Shown: positions 9,479 through 17,941 of the stretch, in pieces | Layout: the number at the start of each line of letters is the position of its first letter | Numbering within the stretch: position 1 is the first letter of the stretch | Assembly: GCF_001623405.1 (NCBI RefSeq) | Contig: NZ_LUHG01000104.1 | Location: forward strand, 29,812 to 93,811 | Direction: 5' to 3' | Length of the DNA stretch: 64,000 nucleotides | From: Hydrotalea flava | Lineage (GTDB): Bacteria; Bacteroidota; Bacteroidia; Chitinophagales; Chitinophagaceae | Translations under genes and position numbers: made by a program | Notes under the pieces: model-generated | What the model was told of the DNA's origin: nothing | Databases searched by the model: none | The model's input: the letters and a program-made list of their open reading frames with translations, nothing else

Positions 9479-10350
9479 TATACTTCTAACGACCAGGTAC
9501 GATTAAATTTTGAATGTGGCGCTAATACATATACCCCTTCTTTTTGAATCAGTTGCTGATGGGTATTTTCACTGTCGGCAACCCCACACCAGGGTTCTAT
9601 ACAAACAAAATCAGCATCTTTGGCAGCCCAAATTCCTAAGTATGGAAAATCAGGAAATTGTAAGGTAATGCCATGTTTATTTTTTGTGTTGCATAATTGA
9701 ACGCTGTTAGAAACCAAGTGTTTAAATACCAATGCATCTTTATAAAACAACGATTTGTGCAATGCAATAGTATTACTATTCTGTAAAAAAGGCACCGGCT
9801 CTTCCTGCAACAAGCCATCATCTGTTAATGGCCAAATACCCATATTTTCAACTTGATTAAATTGTAAAAAATAATCTTCATAAACTGTATCGGTAGTAAG
9901 GGGTACTACAAATGCCGGATGTGCACCTAATGAGAAATACATATCATCTAAATCTGTATTCTCAACTGTATATTCAACGGTAAGTATATTGTTGCTGATG
10001 GTATAAGTAATGAAGAACAGAAACCGAAATGGATAAACCTGTAAAGTTTCAATAGAATTGGTTAATATGAACTGAATCGAATTGTCAGTATGTTTTTGCA
10101 CCGAAAAAACCATATCTCTTGCAAAACCGTGCCTGCTTAAATGAAAGGCTTTGTTATTAAAATAATAAGTATTTTGTTTTAAACTGCCTACAATGGGAAA
10201 TAATACGGGACTTTTTTTAGCCCAGTATGTTGGATTGCCATTCCATAAATATTCCAATCCTATTGTTGTATGGAAGATGCGCTGTAACTCAGCACCTTTA
10301 TCGGCAATTTGCACCAGCATGGTTGAACTGGCAATGGTATAAACAGCCAT
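9475..10350 (-). CDS. Aldose 1-epimerase family protein (LacX-like)
   Basis: Beta-sandwich galactose-mutarotase fold enzyme of 291 residues, cytoplasmic. Visible hallmarks are the N-terminal DKGAELQRIFHTTIGLEYLWNG, the catalytic-region His in FHLSRHGFARD and in SLGAHPAFVVPL, and the late acidic residue in FVCIEPWCGVADS. This arrangement matches the LACX sub-branch rather than GalM. The sugar substrate is unknown. It ends tail-to-tail with the LolA-like gene (4-base overlap) and starts 15 bases after the stop of pdxA on the same strand, so the two may be co-transcribed. Confidence 0.87.
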   Translation of the reverse strand: MAVYTIASSTMLVQIADKGAELQRIFHTTIGLEYLWNGNPTYWAKKSPVLFPIVGSLKQNTYYFNNKAFHLSRHGFARDMVFSVQKHTDNSIQFILTNSIETLQVYPFRFLFFITYTISNNILTVEYTVENTDLDDMYFSLGAHPAFVVPLTTDTVYEDYFLQFNQVENMGIWPLTDDGLLQEEPVPFLQNSNTIALHKSLFYKDALVFKHLVSNSVQLCNTKNKHGITLQFPDFPYLGIWAAKDADFVCIEPWCGVADSENTHQQLIQKEGVYVLAPHSKFNRTWSLEVY

Positions 10351-10365
10351 ATCAGTTGGTTAAAA

Positions 10366-11451
10366 TTATTCTTCTACTTTTTCATCTACCGCATTGGCTA
10401 AAATTCGTGCGCTCATTTTTTTCATAGGATTAGCACGGGCATCTTTATAACCCTGTCTGGTTCTAATAATATCTACGGCTTCAAAAATGGCAGCAATAAA
10501 TGAAGTATGGTCTGCTTTTCCTTTTCCTGCAATGTCAAATGCCGTACCGTGGTCGGGGCTTGTTCTTACGGCAGGTAATCCTGCTGTATAATTGATGCCT
10601 TCACCTAAGGCCAATGATTTAAAAGGGATCAGACCCTGATCGTGATACATGGCCAATACAGCATCAAACTGATTGTATTGCGCTCTTGCAAAAAATGCAT
10701 CAGCACTATAAGGCCCAAAAACCAACATATTGTGTTTGGCATCTTTAATGGCAGGTTTTATAATGGTTTCCTCTTCTGTTCCTATTAAGCCTTCATCGCC
10801 TGCATGTGGATTTAAACCTAAAACAGCAATACGTGGCTTTTCTATTCCAAAATCAGTTTGTAGGCTTTGGTGTATAATTTTTATTTTTCTTAAAATATTT
10901 TCCCTGGTAATCAGTCCTGCAATTTCTTTTACGGGAATATGTTCTGTAACAACTGCCACACGCATATTTTCGGCAACCATTATCATTACTACATCATCTG
11001 CCTGAAACTGAGCTTTCAAATAAGGTGTATGCCCGGTATACTGAAAAGTTTCAGATTGTATATTTTGTTTATGAATGGGTGCAGTAACCAAGCCATGAAT
11101 ATTTCCCTCCTTCAATGCTTTAACCGCCATTTCAAGCGAACGTAAAGCATACTCGCCACCTGTGGCATTTAACACACCGGGTTGAATGGCCACTTCTTCT
11201 TCCCAACAACTGAATAAATTAACCTGCTTATGGCTTAATTTAGAAAAATCTTTGGTGCTATTGTAAGTAAAATTATAGTCTGGTAAACTTTTTCTGTAAA
11301 AATTAATACTCTTGTTGCCCGAAAAAACCACCGGAATACAGATATCAAGTATACGATGGTCAGATAGCGATTTAATAATTAATTCAATACCAATACCATT
11401 TAAATCGCCGGAAGTAATGCCTATAACAGGTTTTAGCAGTTCATTGCTCAT
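10366..11451 (-). CDS. pdxA: 4-hydroxythreonine-4-phosphate dehydrogenase PdxA
   Basis: NAD-dependent oxidative decarboxylation step of the DXP-dependent pyridoxal-phosphate pathway, using a divalent metal. Characteristic segments are GITSGDLNGIGIELIIKS at the N-terminus, LVTAPIHKQNIQ, LGLNPHAGDEG, MYHDQGLIPFKSL, and the C-terminal RTSPDHGTAFDIAGKG. These supply the metal-binding His residues. At 361 residues it is slightly longer than the E. coli enzyme (about 329), as is usual in Bacteroidota. It is divergent from rsmA; their starts are 107 bases apart. In other bacteria pdxA and rsmA (ksgA) are also neighbours, which supports both calls. Confidence 0.95.
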   Translation of the reverse strand: MSNELLKPVIGITSGDLNGIGIELIIKSLSDHRILDICIPVVFSGNKSINFYRKSLPDYNFTYNSTKDFSKLSHKQVNLFSCWEEEVAIQPGVLNATGGEYALRSLEMAVKALKEGNIHGLVTAPIHKQNIQSETFQYTGHTPYLKAQFQADDVVMIMVAENMRVAVVTEHIPVKEIAGLITRENILRKIKIIHQSLQTDFGIEKPRIAVLGLNPHAGDEGLIGTEEETIIKPAIKDAKHNMLVFGPYSADAFFARAQYNQFDAVLAMYHDQGLIPFKSLALGEGINYTAGLPAVRTSPDHGTAFDIAGKGKADHTSFIAAIFEAVDIIRTRQGYKDARANPMKKMSARILANAVDEKVEE

Positions 11452-11558
11452 AATACAACATTAAAAGGTAAAGTTAAGGAGAATAGTGTGTGAAAGTACC
11501 ATACAAATACTTAACTGAAACAGAATATCAGCCTCTACAAATGGTTATTTTTGCAGCA

Positions 11559-12320
11559 ATGGAATACCAATTAAAAAAATCGTTAGGTCAACATTTTTTA
11601 ATCAATGAATCTATTTGTAAAAAAATAGCAGCGGCATTGCAGGAACTTCCGCTCAGCCATTTATTAGAAGTAGGCCCCGGAGGTGGCGCTTTAACCAAAT
11701 ATTTATTACAAATTCCCAATATTGATTTGAAGGCCGTTGAAATAGATACGGAAAAAGTTGCCTATCTGGAAAAAACATATCCAAATTTAAAAAATAATAT
11801 TATCCATACCGATATGCTGGAAATGGATGCCCCATTTACCACCCATTTTACCGTAATTGGCAATTTTCCTTACAACATTTCTTCGCAAATTCTGTTTAAA
11901 ATTTTAGAATGGAAAACACAGGTTCCATTTGTAATTGGTATGTTTCAAAAAGAAGTAGCACAGCGCTTAGCTGCCAAACCCAATAGTAAAGCCTATGGTA
12001 TTTTAAGTGTATTAATACAAGCATTTTACAAAGTAGAATATTTGTTTGATGTGGAGCCAACTGCTTTTAAACCACCACCAAAAGTAATGAGCGGGGTTAT
12101 CCAGCTAACAAAAAACGAGCATGTAGTACCCATGCATAGCGAGAAATACTTTTTTTTATTGGTGAAAACTGCATTTAACCAACGCAGAAAAATGTTACGC
12201 AATGCCGTAAAAAATTTATTTGAAGCAACAGTATTGCAAGATGAAATATTTAGTAAAAGGGCAGAACAATTAGGTGTAGATGATTTTGCAATGCTGACTT
12301 TTAAAATGAAATTAAATTAA
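11559..12320 (+). CDS. rsmA: 16S rRNA adenine(1518/1519)-N6-dimethyltransferase RsmA/KsgA
   Basis: SAM-dependent enzyme dimethylating two adenines in the 3'-terminal loop of 16S rRNA during 30S maturation. The start was set at ATG 11559 ([16 protein letters not shown]), the family N-terminus; the 23 codons open upstream have no homology. Seen are [15 protein letters not shown] (SAM loop), [12 protein letters not shown], the catalytic [11 protein letters not shown] motif, and the C-terminal [15 protein letters not shown] helical domain. Length is 253 residues, as expected. Confidence 0.96.
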   Translation: MEYQLKKSLGQHFLINESICKKIAAALQELPLSHLLEVGPGGGALTKYLLQIPNIDLKAVEIDTEKVAYLEKTYPNLKNNIIHTDMLEMDAPFTTHFTVIGNFPYNISSQILFKILEWKTQVPFVIGMFQKEVAQRLAAKPNSKAYGILSVLIQAFYKVEYLFDVEPTAFKPPPKVMSGVIQLTKNEHVVPMHSEKYFFLLVKTAFNQRRKMLRNAVKNLFEATVLQDEIFSKRAEQLGVDDFAMLTFKMKLN

Positions 12321-12358
12321 TAAAAAATAGTAGATGCCATTGCATCAATGTTTTGGAC

Positions 12359-13297
12359 ATGAAACAACAAGTTATTATTACTGCTAAATGCCACCCTGTT
12401 TTAATGGAAACATTTGAAGAAAAGGGCTTTGAAGTACTATACCAACCAGGTATACAATACAACGAACTGTTTGCAGTCATTGAAAATGCAACAGGATTGA
12501 TTGTAACCACCAAGTTATTGATTGATAAAGCGATGCTGGATAAAGCCCGTAATTTAAAATGGATTGGCCGCTTAGGCAGTGGTATGGAAATGATAGATGT
12601 AGCTTATGCAGAAAGCAAAAACATTGCATGTGTAAGCAGTCCCGAAGGCAACAGAAATGCTGTGGCAGAACATGGCTTGGGTATGTTATTAAACTTAATG
12701 AATAACATTACCAAAAGCTATTTGGAAATAAAGGAAGGCAAATGGCTAAGAGATGCGAACCGTGGTGAAGAACTTTTTGGCAAAACAATCGGTATTATCG
12801 GGTTTGGAAATAACGGTAGCGCATTTGCGGAAATTTTAGCATCATTTAATGTTACCGTTTTGGCTTATGACAAATACAAATCTGATTTTGCAAAAGGATA
12901 CATACATGAAGCAAACATTGAACAAATTCAACGCTATGCCGATGTAATTAGCCTGCATGTGCCACTTACATCAGAAACACGTCATTTGGCCAATACATCA
13001 TTTTTCAATGCCTTGGAAAGAACACCTTATTTTCTGAACCTTTGCAGAGGAAAAGTAACTGATACCAATGCTTTAATCCATGCATTGAGCAATAAAAAAA
13101 TTAAAGCTGCCGGTTTAGATGTATTAGAGAATGAACAGTTAGACAAATATACAACTGCTGAAAAGAAACAACTAAACTGGCTGTTAGACCAACCCAATGT
13201 ATTGGTTACGCCGCATATTGCGGGCTACAGCCATGAGGCATTGTACAAAATGGCAAAAGTAGTATTAGAAAAATTAGGCTTTGCCTCGCAAAAATGA
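12359..13297 (+). CDS. D-2-hydroxyacid dehydrogenase, SerA-like
   Basis: NAD-binding oxidoreductase of the D-isomer-specific 2-hydroxyacid dehydrogenase family, about 312 residues. The Rossmann glycine loop is [16 protein letters not shown] near residue 143. The catalytic Arg is expected in [11 protein letters not shown] or [12 protein letters not shown], the Glu in LDVLENEQ, and the His in [12 protein letters not shown]. The ATG at 12359 was preferred to a TTG two codons upstream. There is no ACT domain, so it is not the long form of phosphoglycerate dehydrogenase; 3-phosphoglycerate remains one of several possible substrates. It follows rsmA on the same strand. Confidence 0.83.
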   Translation: MKQQVIITAKCHPVLMETFEEKGFEVLYQPGIQYNELFAVIENATGLIVTTKLLIDKAMLDKARNLKWIGRLGSGMEMIDVAYAESKNIACVSSPEGNRNAVAEHGLGMLLNLMNNITKSYLEIKEGKWLRDANRGEELFGKTIGIIGFGNNGSAFAEILASFNVTVLAYDKYKSDFAKGYIHEANIEQIQRYADVISLHVPLTSETRHLANTSFFNALERTPYFLNLCRGKVTDTNALIHALSNKKIKAAGLDVLENEQLDKYTTAEKKQLNWLLDQPNVLVTPHIAGYSHEALYKMAKVVLEKLGFASQK

Positions 13298-13301
13298 TGG
13301 A

Positions 13302-13593
13302 TTATTTTTTTTCGACATTTAAATATTCCTGCAACACTTTTACATAGGCTTCAAAGGCTTCAATACCTTTGGGAGTTATTTTACAAGTGGTTAAAGGATA
13401 ATTATTACTGAATTTTTTTTCTACTTCTACATAGCCGGCTTCTTTTAATTTTTGAATTTTTACCGACAAGTTACCGCAGTTGCATTTGTTTTTTCTTTAA
13501 TAAAAAAAATCAGCTTCCTGCACAGTAATTAACAAACTCATCATCGCAAGTCTTAATCGAGAATGTAATATTTGGATCCAACTCTTTAAACAT
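13302..13593 (-). pseudogene. Winged-helix DNA-binding regulator, disrupted by three frameshifts
   Basis: Joining three frames rebuilds a compact winged-helix regulator of about 95 residues. It starts MFKELDP at 13593, continues ILHSRLRLAMMSLLITVQEAD one frame away, then IKEKTNAT, then GNLSVKIQKLKEAGYVEVEK and NNYPLTTCKITPKGIEAFEA, ending LNVEKK at 13302. The breaks map near 13578 (extra base), at the eight-A tract 13502-13509, and near 13474 (one base short). The order of elements (helix, recognition helix, wing) matches short ArsR/MarR-like regulators of Bacteroidota. The start overlaps the end of the 2-TM gene by eight bases, so the two were translationally coupled. No intact product can be made from this copy. 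Confidence 0.75.
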
Positions 13594-13792
13594 GAATGGC
13601 CTGCTGCTTTAAATATCTATTACGCAATAATATTCCGGTAATTAACCAACTAAAAACAACTGCAATGGTTTGCAATAAAAAATCGAAAGTAGTATTTAAA
13701 AAACAGGAAGTCACAAAACAAACCATACAAAGCAAACCACCCAATAACATGGGCTTAAATTTTCTGATAAATCTTTCTTGGATTGGCTGCAA
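13586..13792 (-). CDS. Small 2-TM membrane protein next to broken regulator
   Basis: A 68-residue hypothetical protein. A short basic N-terminus (QERFIRKFKP) is followed by two hydrophobic helices, roughly residues 15-33 and 36-57, and a basic tail (RNRYLKQQ). The start appears to be TTG at 13792, because no ATG precedes the first helix in frame. Its last codons overlap the start of the winged-helix pseudogene, which suggests that both belonged to one operon and perhaps one function. No family was recognised; whether it is still expressed, with its partner broken, is unclear. Confidence 0.5.
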   Translation of the reverse strand: MQPIQERFIRKFKPMLLGGLLCMVCFVTSCFLNTTFDFLLQTIAVVFSWLITGILLRNRYLKQQAIHV

Positions 13793-13954
13793 ATGATTGC
13801 CATATTAATTACGCACAAATGCACCTCATTAAAAAACAGATGCTTCAAAAACAATACTATTAAACACAACAATTGGCAGCAAAAGCCTCATTATGGAAAA
13901 AATTAGAATGGGTTTTGATTGCTTTATTATTCAGTTCTGCTACAGAAATAACAG

Positions 13955-14416
13955 TTATTTTAACTTCAATTTCTGTTTATCCTTATTATTGATAAACACA
14001 TCACCATTCTTTATATCATCTGCGAGTTGCTGAATAGTTTTAGTTTCAAATAATGCTATCAACTGTTCTTTTATTATTTTATATTTCGAATGCATAGGGC
14101 AAGGTTGTGTCTCAGAACATTTATCCAAACCTAACACACATTTATCCAGCACTTCATCTTCTCCCATTGCCTTAAGGATGGTGCGAACCGGCAGTTTTTT
14201 CGCTTTTTCAGTCATAAAAAATCCGCCGTTAGGTCCACTGACAGATCGGATGATTTTATTGTCCTTTCTAAGTGCCTGTAATATTTTAGCGGTAAATGAT
14301 TGAGGCGCATCAATGGCCTTAGAAATTTCTCCAATTACGATTTTGTTTTCCACTGTGCCTTTTTGTGCAACGTATATCGTTGCTCTTAATGCATATTCTG
14401 TTGCTTTTGAAAACAT
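13955..14416 (-). CDS. Rrf2-family regulator with three-Cys cluster motif (NsrR/IscR-like)
   Basis: Winged-helix repressor of 153 residues. The start was set at ATG 14416 (MFSKATEYALRATIYVA), where Rrf2 proteins begin; 25 codons open upstream are not conserved. The DNA-binding domain covers residues 1-65, with recognition helix APQSFTAKILQALRK and wing SVSGPNGGF. Three cysteines at residues 93, 100 and 106 sit where IscR and NsrR hold an iron-sulfur cluster. Rrf2 members with this feature sense nitric oxide or Fe-S status. Together with the divergent NO reductase 626 bases away this points to NO sensing, though the exact cluster type is inference. Confidence 0.85.
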   Translation of the reverse strand: MFSKATEYALRATIYVAQKGTVENKIVIGEISKAIDAPQSFTAKILQALRKDNKIIRSVSGPNGGFFMTEKAKKLPVRTILKAMGEDEVLDKCVLGLDKCSETQPCPMHSKYKIIKEQLIALFETKTIQQLADDIKNGDVFINNKDKQKLKLK

Positions 14417-14990
14417 GAAGTTGATTTTAAAAAGAAAATTACATTTTATTTTAGTAACTGCATAAAGTTGTGGTATCAATCCATCTTGCAACTTGCAAAT
14501 GAATCTTTTGTTCCTACTAATTTTAGTTCAATCACTAGAGTAATAGATGGAAATATTCAAAATAAAATTTTTTTTGTAAATACATGTATTTTTTACAATG
14601 TATTAAATTTTTGGTATAATCAAATTTTTCTGAGAATGAATAGGAAGGTGCCTTGCTGTGTAATTTTTTAGATACCCCCAAGTTATGGTCAATCATCCTG
14701 AGAATAGATTCAGTTATCAATTGTTTTAGTTCCTTAAAATCAAAAACAAAGCCCGGTATCAGAATATACTCGTCTTTGGGTGAATTCCTTGAAACAGTAA
14801 CCTACAATTTGTAAGAAAAGCAGTGCATATTTTTGCAGACGCCTGTATAATCATCAATGGCATGTTCCAGTGCGAAAAAAAATATTACAAATTTTATTAG
14901 TTGTAACATAATATATACCTGCCTGAGATACCAGTCCTCAAACACCGGATAGTTTTTAGTCGGCGCTTTTGAAAATAATAAATTCGAATA

Positions 14991-15014
14991 ATTTAGGACA
15001 AATTTATCCTTAAT
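14991..15014. promoter_or_regulatory. Candidate NO-responsive operator overlapping qNOR promoter
   Basis: Imperfect 24-base palindrome in which 10 of 12 base pairs match. The half-sites read ATTtAGGAcAAA and TTTaTCCTtAAT, with the mismatches in lower case. It lies where the -33 element of the qNOR promoter should be and ends three bases before the -7 element. Symmetry and length suit an Rrf2-family dimer such as the three-Cys regulator encoded nearby. Binding is inferred from position and symmetry only. Confidence 0.5.
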
Positions 15015-15017
15015 TGC

Positions 15018-15025
15018 TATATTTG
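15018..15025 (+). promoter_or_regulatory. Bacteroidota-type -7 element of qNOR promoter
   Basis: TATATTTG fits the TAnnTTTG -7 consensus of Bacteroidota housekeeping sigma factor. It lies 17 bases before the ATG of the NO reductase at 15043, implying a very short leader. No good TTTG -33 element is present at the expected spacing; a palindrome occupies that place, which fits a regulated promoter. Confidence 0.5.
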
Positions 15026-15042
15026 TCGATAAATATTTATTT

Positions 15043-17385
15043 ATGGCAAAAAATAATTTCATCAGATACCTGCTTAATCCCAAAAACTGGTGGCTGCCAT
15101 TACTAGTAATTTTTGTAATTAGTATAGCAGGCGTAACGATGATTGGGCTACATACTTACACAGAAGCACCCCCTATTCCAAACTATGTTTCAGCCAAGAA
15201 TGAAACTGTTTTTTCAAAGGAGGATGTGTTAAAAGGTCAGGCATTATTTCAAAAATATGCACTGATGGAATATGGCAGTATGTTTGGTGATGGTGCCAAC
15301 CGTGGCCCAGACTATACAGCAGAAGCCTTACATTATGTTTCACAATACATGAATGACTATTATCTATCCCGGTTGAAAGCCGGAGCAAATAGCAATTTGC
15401 TTAAAAAGGGGGTGGCAGAACAGGTAAAAGCAGAAATTAAAAGCAATCATTATAGTAAAGACAACAACAGTGTAACACTTTCCCATGCACAAGTTTTTGC
15501 AATCAGAGAATTAATAAAATATTACCACCAAAAATTCACAAACTCCTCTTCCTCCGGAGCATTTAAACCAGATGGTTACATTTCTGATGAAAATGAAATA
15601 AAGTCATTAACAGCCTTTTTCTTTTGGGGTTCATGGGTTTGTGGCGTAGAAAGGCCGGGAGAACATTACAGCTATACACATAACTGGCCTTACGATCCTG
15701 CAGCAGGAAATACACCGAGTGCTGCGATTATTTTATGGAGTATTATCGGTTCATTGGGGTTGATATTTGGGTTGGGCATCGTATTGTTTTATCATGGCAA
15801 GCTGGATAAGCTGGGTGATGATGTTTATACAAAAAAGGCAGAGCCTTTTATGACAAAAGGTGATATACAAAAGTTTCAACCGGATGCCATTCAAAAAAAT
15901 ACCTACAAATTTTTTTATGTTGCCATAATACTTTTTGCTGTACAGGTTTTGGCGGGTATTTTAACCGTACATGATTTTTTAGGTTTTATAAATTTTTTCG
16001 GATTCAATATTTCCGAAGCATTGCCAATTACTGTAACGAGAAGTTGGCATGTACAATTATCCATTCTATGGATATCAACCTGCTGGATTGGCGCGTCATT
16101 TTTTATGATGTCATTTGTATCACCCAATCAATCAAAAAAACAGGTTACACTTATTAATACTATTTTCTGGCTTACGGTATTGCTGGTGGCAGGTTCCTTT
16201 TTCGGTATGTTGCTTGGGCCGAAAGGTCTTGCCGGGAAAAACTGGTATTTGCTAGGAAACCAGGGATGGGAATATGTTGAACTTGGAAAATTATGGCAGA
16301 TTATACTGGGTGTCGTATTCATTATCTGGGCAGTAACCATTTACAAAGGAATTAAACCTACTATGAAATTAAAGCAGCCATGGGCTTTACCTAACTGGTT
16401 AGTATATGCCACATTCAGTATAATTTTATTATTGATCTCCGGCTTTATTGCAACACCCAAAACCAATTTTGTGATTGCTGATTTCTGGAGATGGATGGTA
16501 GTGCACATGTGGGCCGAAGCTTTTTTTGAAGTGTTCACCACAGTGCTGATTGGGTACTTTATGGTATTGATGGGATTGGTAAGCAGGCAGGCTGTGATTC
16601 GTGTTATCTATTTAGCAACCTTATTATTTCTTGGTTCTGGTTTACTGGGTATTTCACATAATTTTTACTGGAATGCTAAGCCGGTTTTCACAATGGCTCT
16701 TGGCTCAGTGTTTTCAACATTGCAGGTAATACCTTTAGTGCTGCTCACATTAGAAGCATGGCGTTTCAGCAAACTCCCAAAACTGCTGGAAACGAATAAT
16801 CGGATAAATGGAGATTTGAATAAATGTTTTGGATTTTCTGAAGTGTTCCTGTTTTTGGTAGCTGTTAATTTCTGGAATTTTTTTGGAGCAGGTGTTCTGG
16901 GATTTATTATCAATCTTCCTATTGCCAATTATTATGAGCATGGAACTTATTTAACCGTTAATCATGGCCATGCTGCATTAATGGGTGTTTATGGCAATCT
17001 TGCAGTAGCTGCTGTTTTATTTTGTTGCCAGTTATTATTTAAGGCCGATTGGTGGAAACCAAAACTTATTAAAACAATATTCTGGTCTATTAATATCGGT
17101 TTATCACTAATGGTATTACTTGATTTATTTCCTGCAGGTATTTACCAGTTTAAAACAGTAACAGAACAAGGACTATGGTATGCCCGTAGCAGTGCATTTA
17201 TAGAAAGCAGTGGTTTTCAAGCGCTCACTTGGCTGCGTATTGTTGGTGGTTCCATTTTTACTCTAGGCGGCGTGATACCACTTGTTTGGTTTATAACCAG
17301 TAGAAGAAAAGGGTTAAAAAAAGATGAAAATAATAATACAATACAATCAAAAACTGATGAAAATATTGCAACGATATTGGCTTAA
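15043..17385 (+). CDS. norZ: Quinol-dependent nitric oxide reductase (qNOR)
   Basis: Single-subunit NO reductase of 780 residues that reduces two NO to nitrous oxide with electrons from menaquinol. It is anchored in the inner membrane by about fourteen helices. The N-terminal extension (about residues 35-235, after the first helix) resembles the cytochrome-c-like NorC domain but lacks CXXCH haem attachment, the defining qNOR feature. The haem-copper oxidase-like core contains TRSWHVQLSILWISTCWIG, WRWMVVHMWAEAFFEVFTT, and YLTVNHGHAALMGVYGNLAV with the haem-ligand His residues. It lies downstream of a palindrome-bearing promoter and is followed by a DGC protein. Its role is most likely NO detoxification, since no other denitrification gene is in the window. 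Confidence 0.95.
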   Translation: MAKNNFIRYLLNPKNWWLPLLVIFVISIAGVTMIGLHTYTEAPPIPNYVSAKNETVFSKEDVLKGQALFQKYALMEYGSMFGDGANRGPDYTAEALHYVSQYMNDYYLSRLKAGANSNLLKKGVAEQVKAEIKSNHYSKDNNSVTLSHAQVFAIRELIKYYHQKFTNSSSSGAFKPDGYISDENEIKSLTAFFFWGSWVCGVERPGEHYSYTHNWPYDPAAGNTPSAAIILWSIIGSLGLIFGLGIVLFYHGKLDKLGDDVYTKKAEPFMTKGDIQKFQPDAIQKNTYKFFYVAIILFAVQVLAGILTVHDFLGFINFFGFNISEALPITVTRSWHVQLSILWISTCWIGASFFMMSFVSPNQSKKQVTLINTIFWLTVLLVAGSFFGMLLGPKGLAGKNWYLLGNQGWEYVELGKLWQIILGVVFIIWAVTIYKGIKPTMKLKQPWALPNWLVYATFSIILLLISGFIATPKTNFVIADFWRWMVVHMWAEAFFEVFTTVLIGYFMVLMGLVSRQAVIRVIYLATLLFLGSGLLGISHNFYWNAKPVFTMALGSVFSTLQVIPLVLLTLEAWRFSKLPKLLETNNRINGDLNKCFGFSEVFLFLVAVNFWNFFGAGVLGFIINLPIANYYEHGTYLTVNHGHAALMGVYGNLAVAAVLFCCQLLFKADWWKPKLIKTIFWSINIGLSLMVLLDLFPAGIYQFKTVTEQGLWYARSSAFIESSGFQALTWLRIVGGSIFTLGGVIPLVWFITSRRKGLKKDENNNTIQSKTDENIATILA

Positions 17386-17467
17386 TATTAAAATAATTAG
17401 TATCTGGTAATTGCATTTTTAATCGGACTTATGAAAAATTATCGCTTTAAAAAATATTTTTCGCACT

Positions 17468-17839
17468 ATGAAAACAAGAACTGGTTATAAGCCACTGTTG
17501 TATTCCTGCTCTGGCTGTTCCAGTGCTGCGCAAATGGCAAATTATATTGCTGTTCAGCTTGACAGGATGAATATTGCAGAAATGTCATGCATTGCCGGAG
17601 TTGGAGGTAACGTAAAGAATCTTGTACGTACAGCTACTTCCGGAAGAAAAATTATTGTAATAGATGGTTCCCAACTGGCATGCTCAAAAGCATGTTTGGG
17701 TAATCATTCAGTAACGCCTGATGTCCACATCGATTTGTCCTGCATGGGCGTTCCCAAAAAGTTACATGAAGATTTTGATATGAAAGATGCTAACGAAATT
17801 TTAAAACAAATTGAAATTCTCATCCATAAACAACAGTAA
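17468..17839 (+). CDS. DGC-domain putative zinc-binding protein
   Basis: A 123-residue cysteine-rich protein of the DGC family. It has a CSGC motif at residues 14-17, CIAG near 38, the IVIDGSQLACSKACLG block in the middle (the DGC-like region, here DGS), and a late Cys in DLSCMGVPK. These cysteines are thought to bind zinc. It follows the NO reductase by 82 bases on the same strand and probably belongs to its transcription unit. Its function is not established; a role in metal handling or Fe-S/thiol protection under NO is inference from context. Confidence 0.75.
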   Translation: MKTRTGYKPLLYSCSGCSSAAQMANYIAVQLDRMNIAEMSCIAGVGGNVKNLVRTATSGRKIIVIDGSQLACSKACLGNHSVTPDVHIDLSCMGVPKKLHEDFDMKDANEILKQIEILIHKQQ

Positions 17840-17941
17840 ATTATTCTTGTGAAAAATAAATAAACAGTATCTGTTTTTTGAAATTCACTTAAAAATCAAC
17901 TGCTTGTGAAAGCTGGAGTAAAATCATAAAAGAAGTAACGC

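Larger units (their letters stand above)
14417..15042. other. 626-base intergenic region between rrf2 and qNOR genes
   Basis: The space between the divergent Rrf2 regulator and NO reductase is unusually long. It holds a qNOR promoter and palindrome (listed separately), a perfect 14-base palindrome AAATACATGTATTT at 14578-14591, and a TTACAA/TTGTAA pair with a 10-base spacer at 14885-14906. On the minus strand 14535-14801 is open for 88 codons with no ATG. It contains sensible-looking sequence (DEYILIPGFVFDFKELK, ESILRMIDHNLGV) and may be the remnant of a lost gene. No intact gene is supported here. Confidence 0.5.

Noticed and set aside
13860..13984. Short plus-strand hydrophobic frame (WKKLEWVLIALLFSSATE) before the Rrf2 stop
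   Set aside because: It has no start codon and ends in the 3' end of the Rrf2 gene; too short to support a gene or remnant.
14802..15083. 93-codon minus-strand frame upstream of qNOR
   Set aside because: It overlaps the qNOR start and promoter, has no family resemblance, and is AT-biased noise more likely than a gene.
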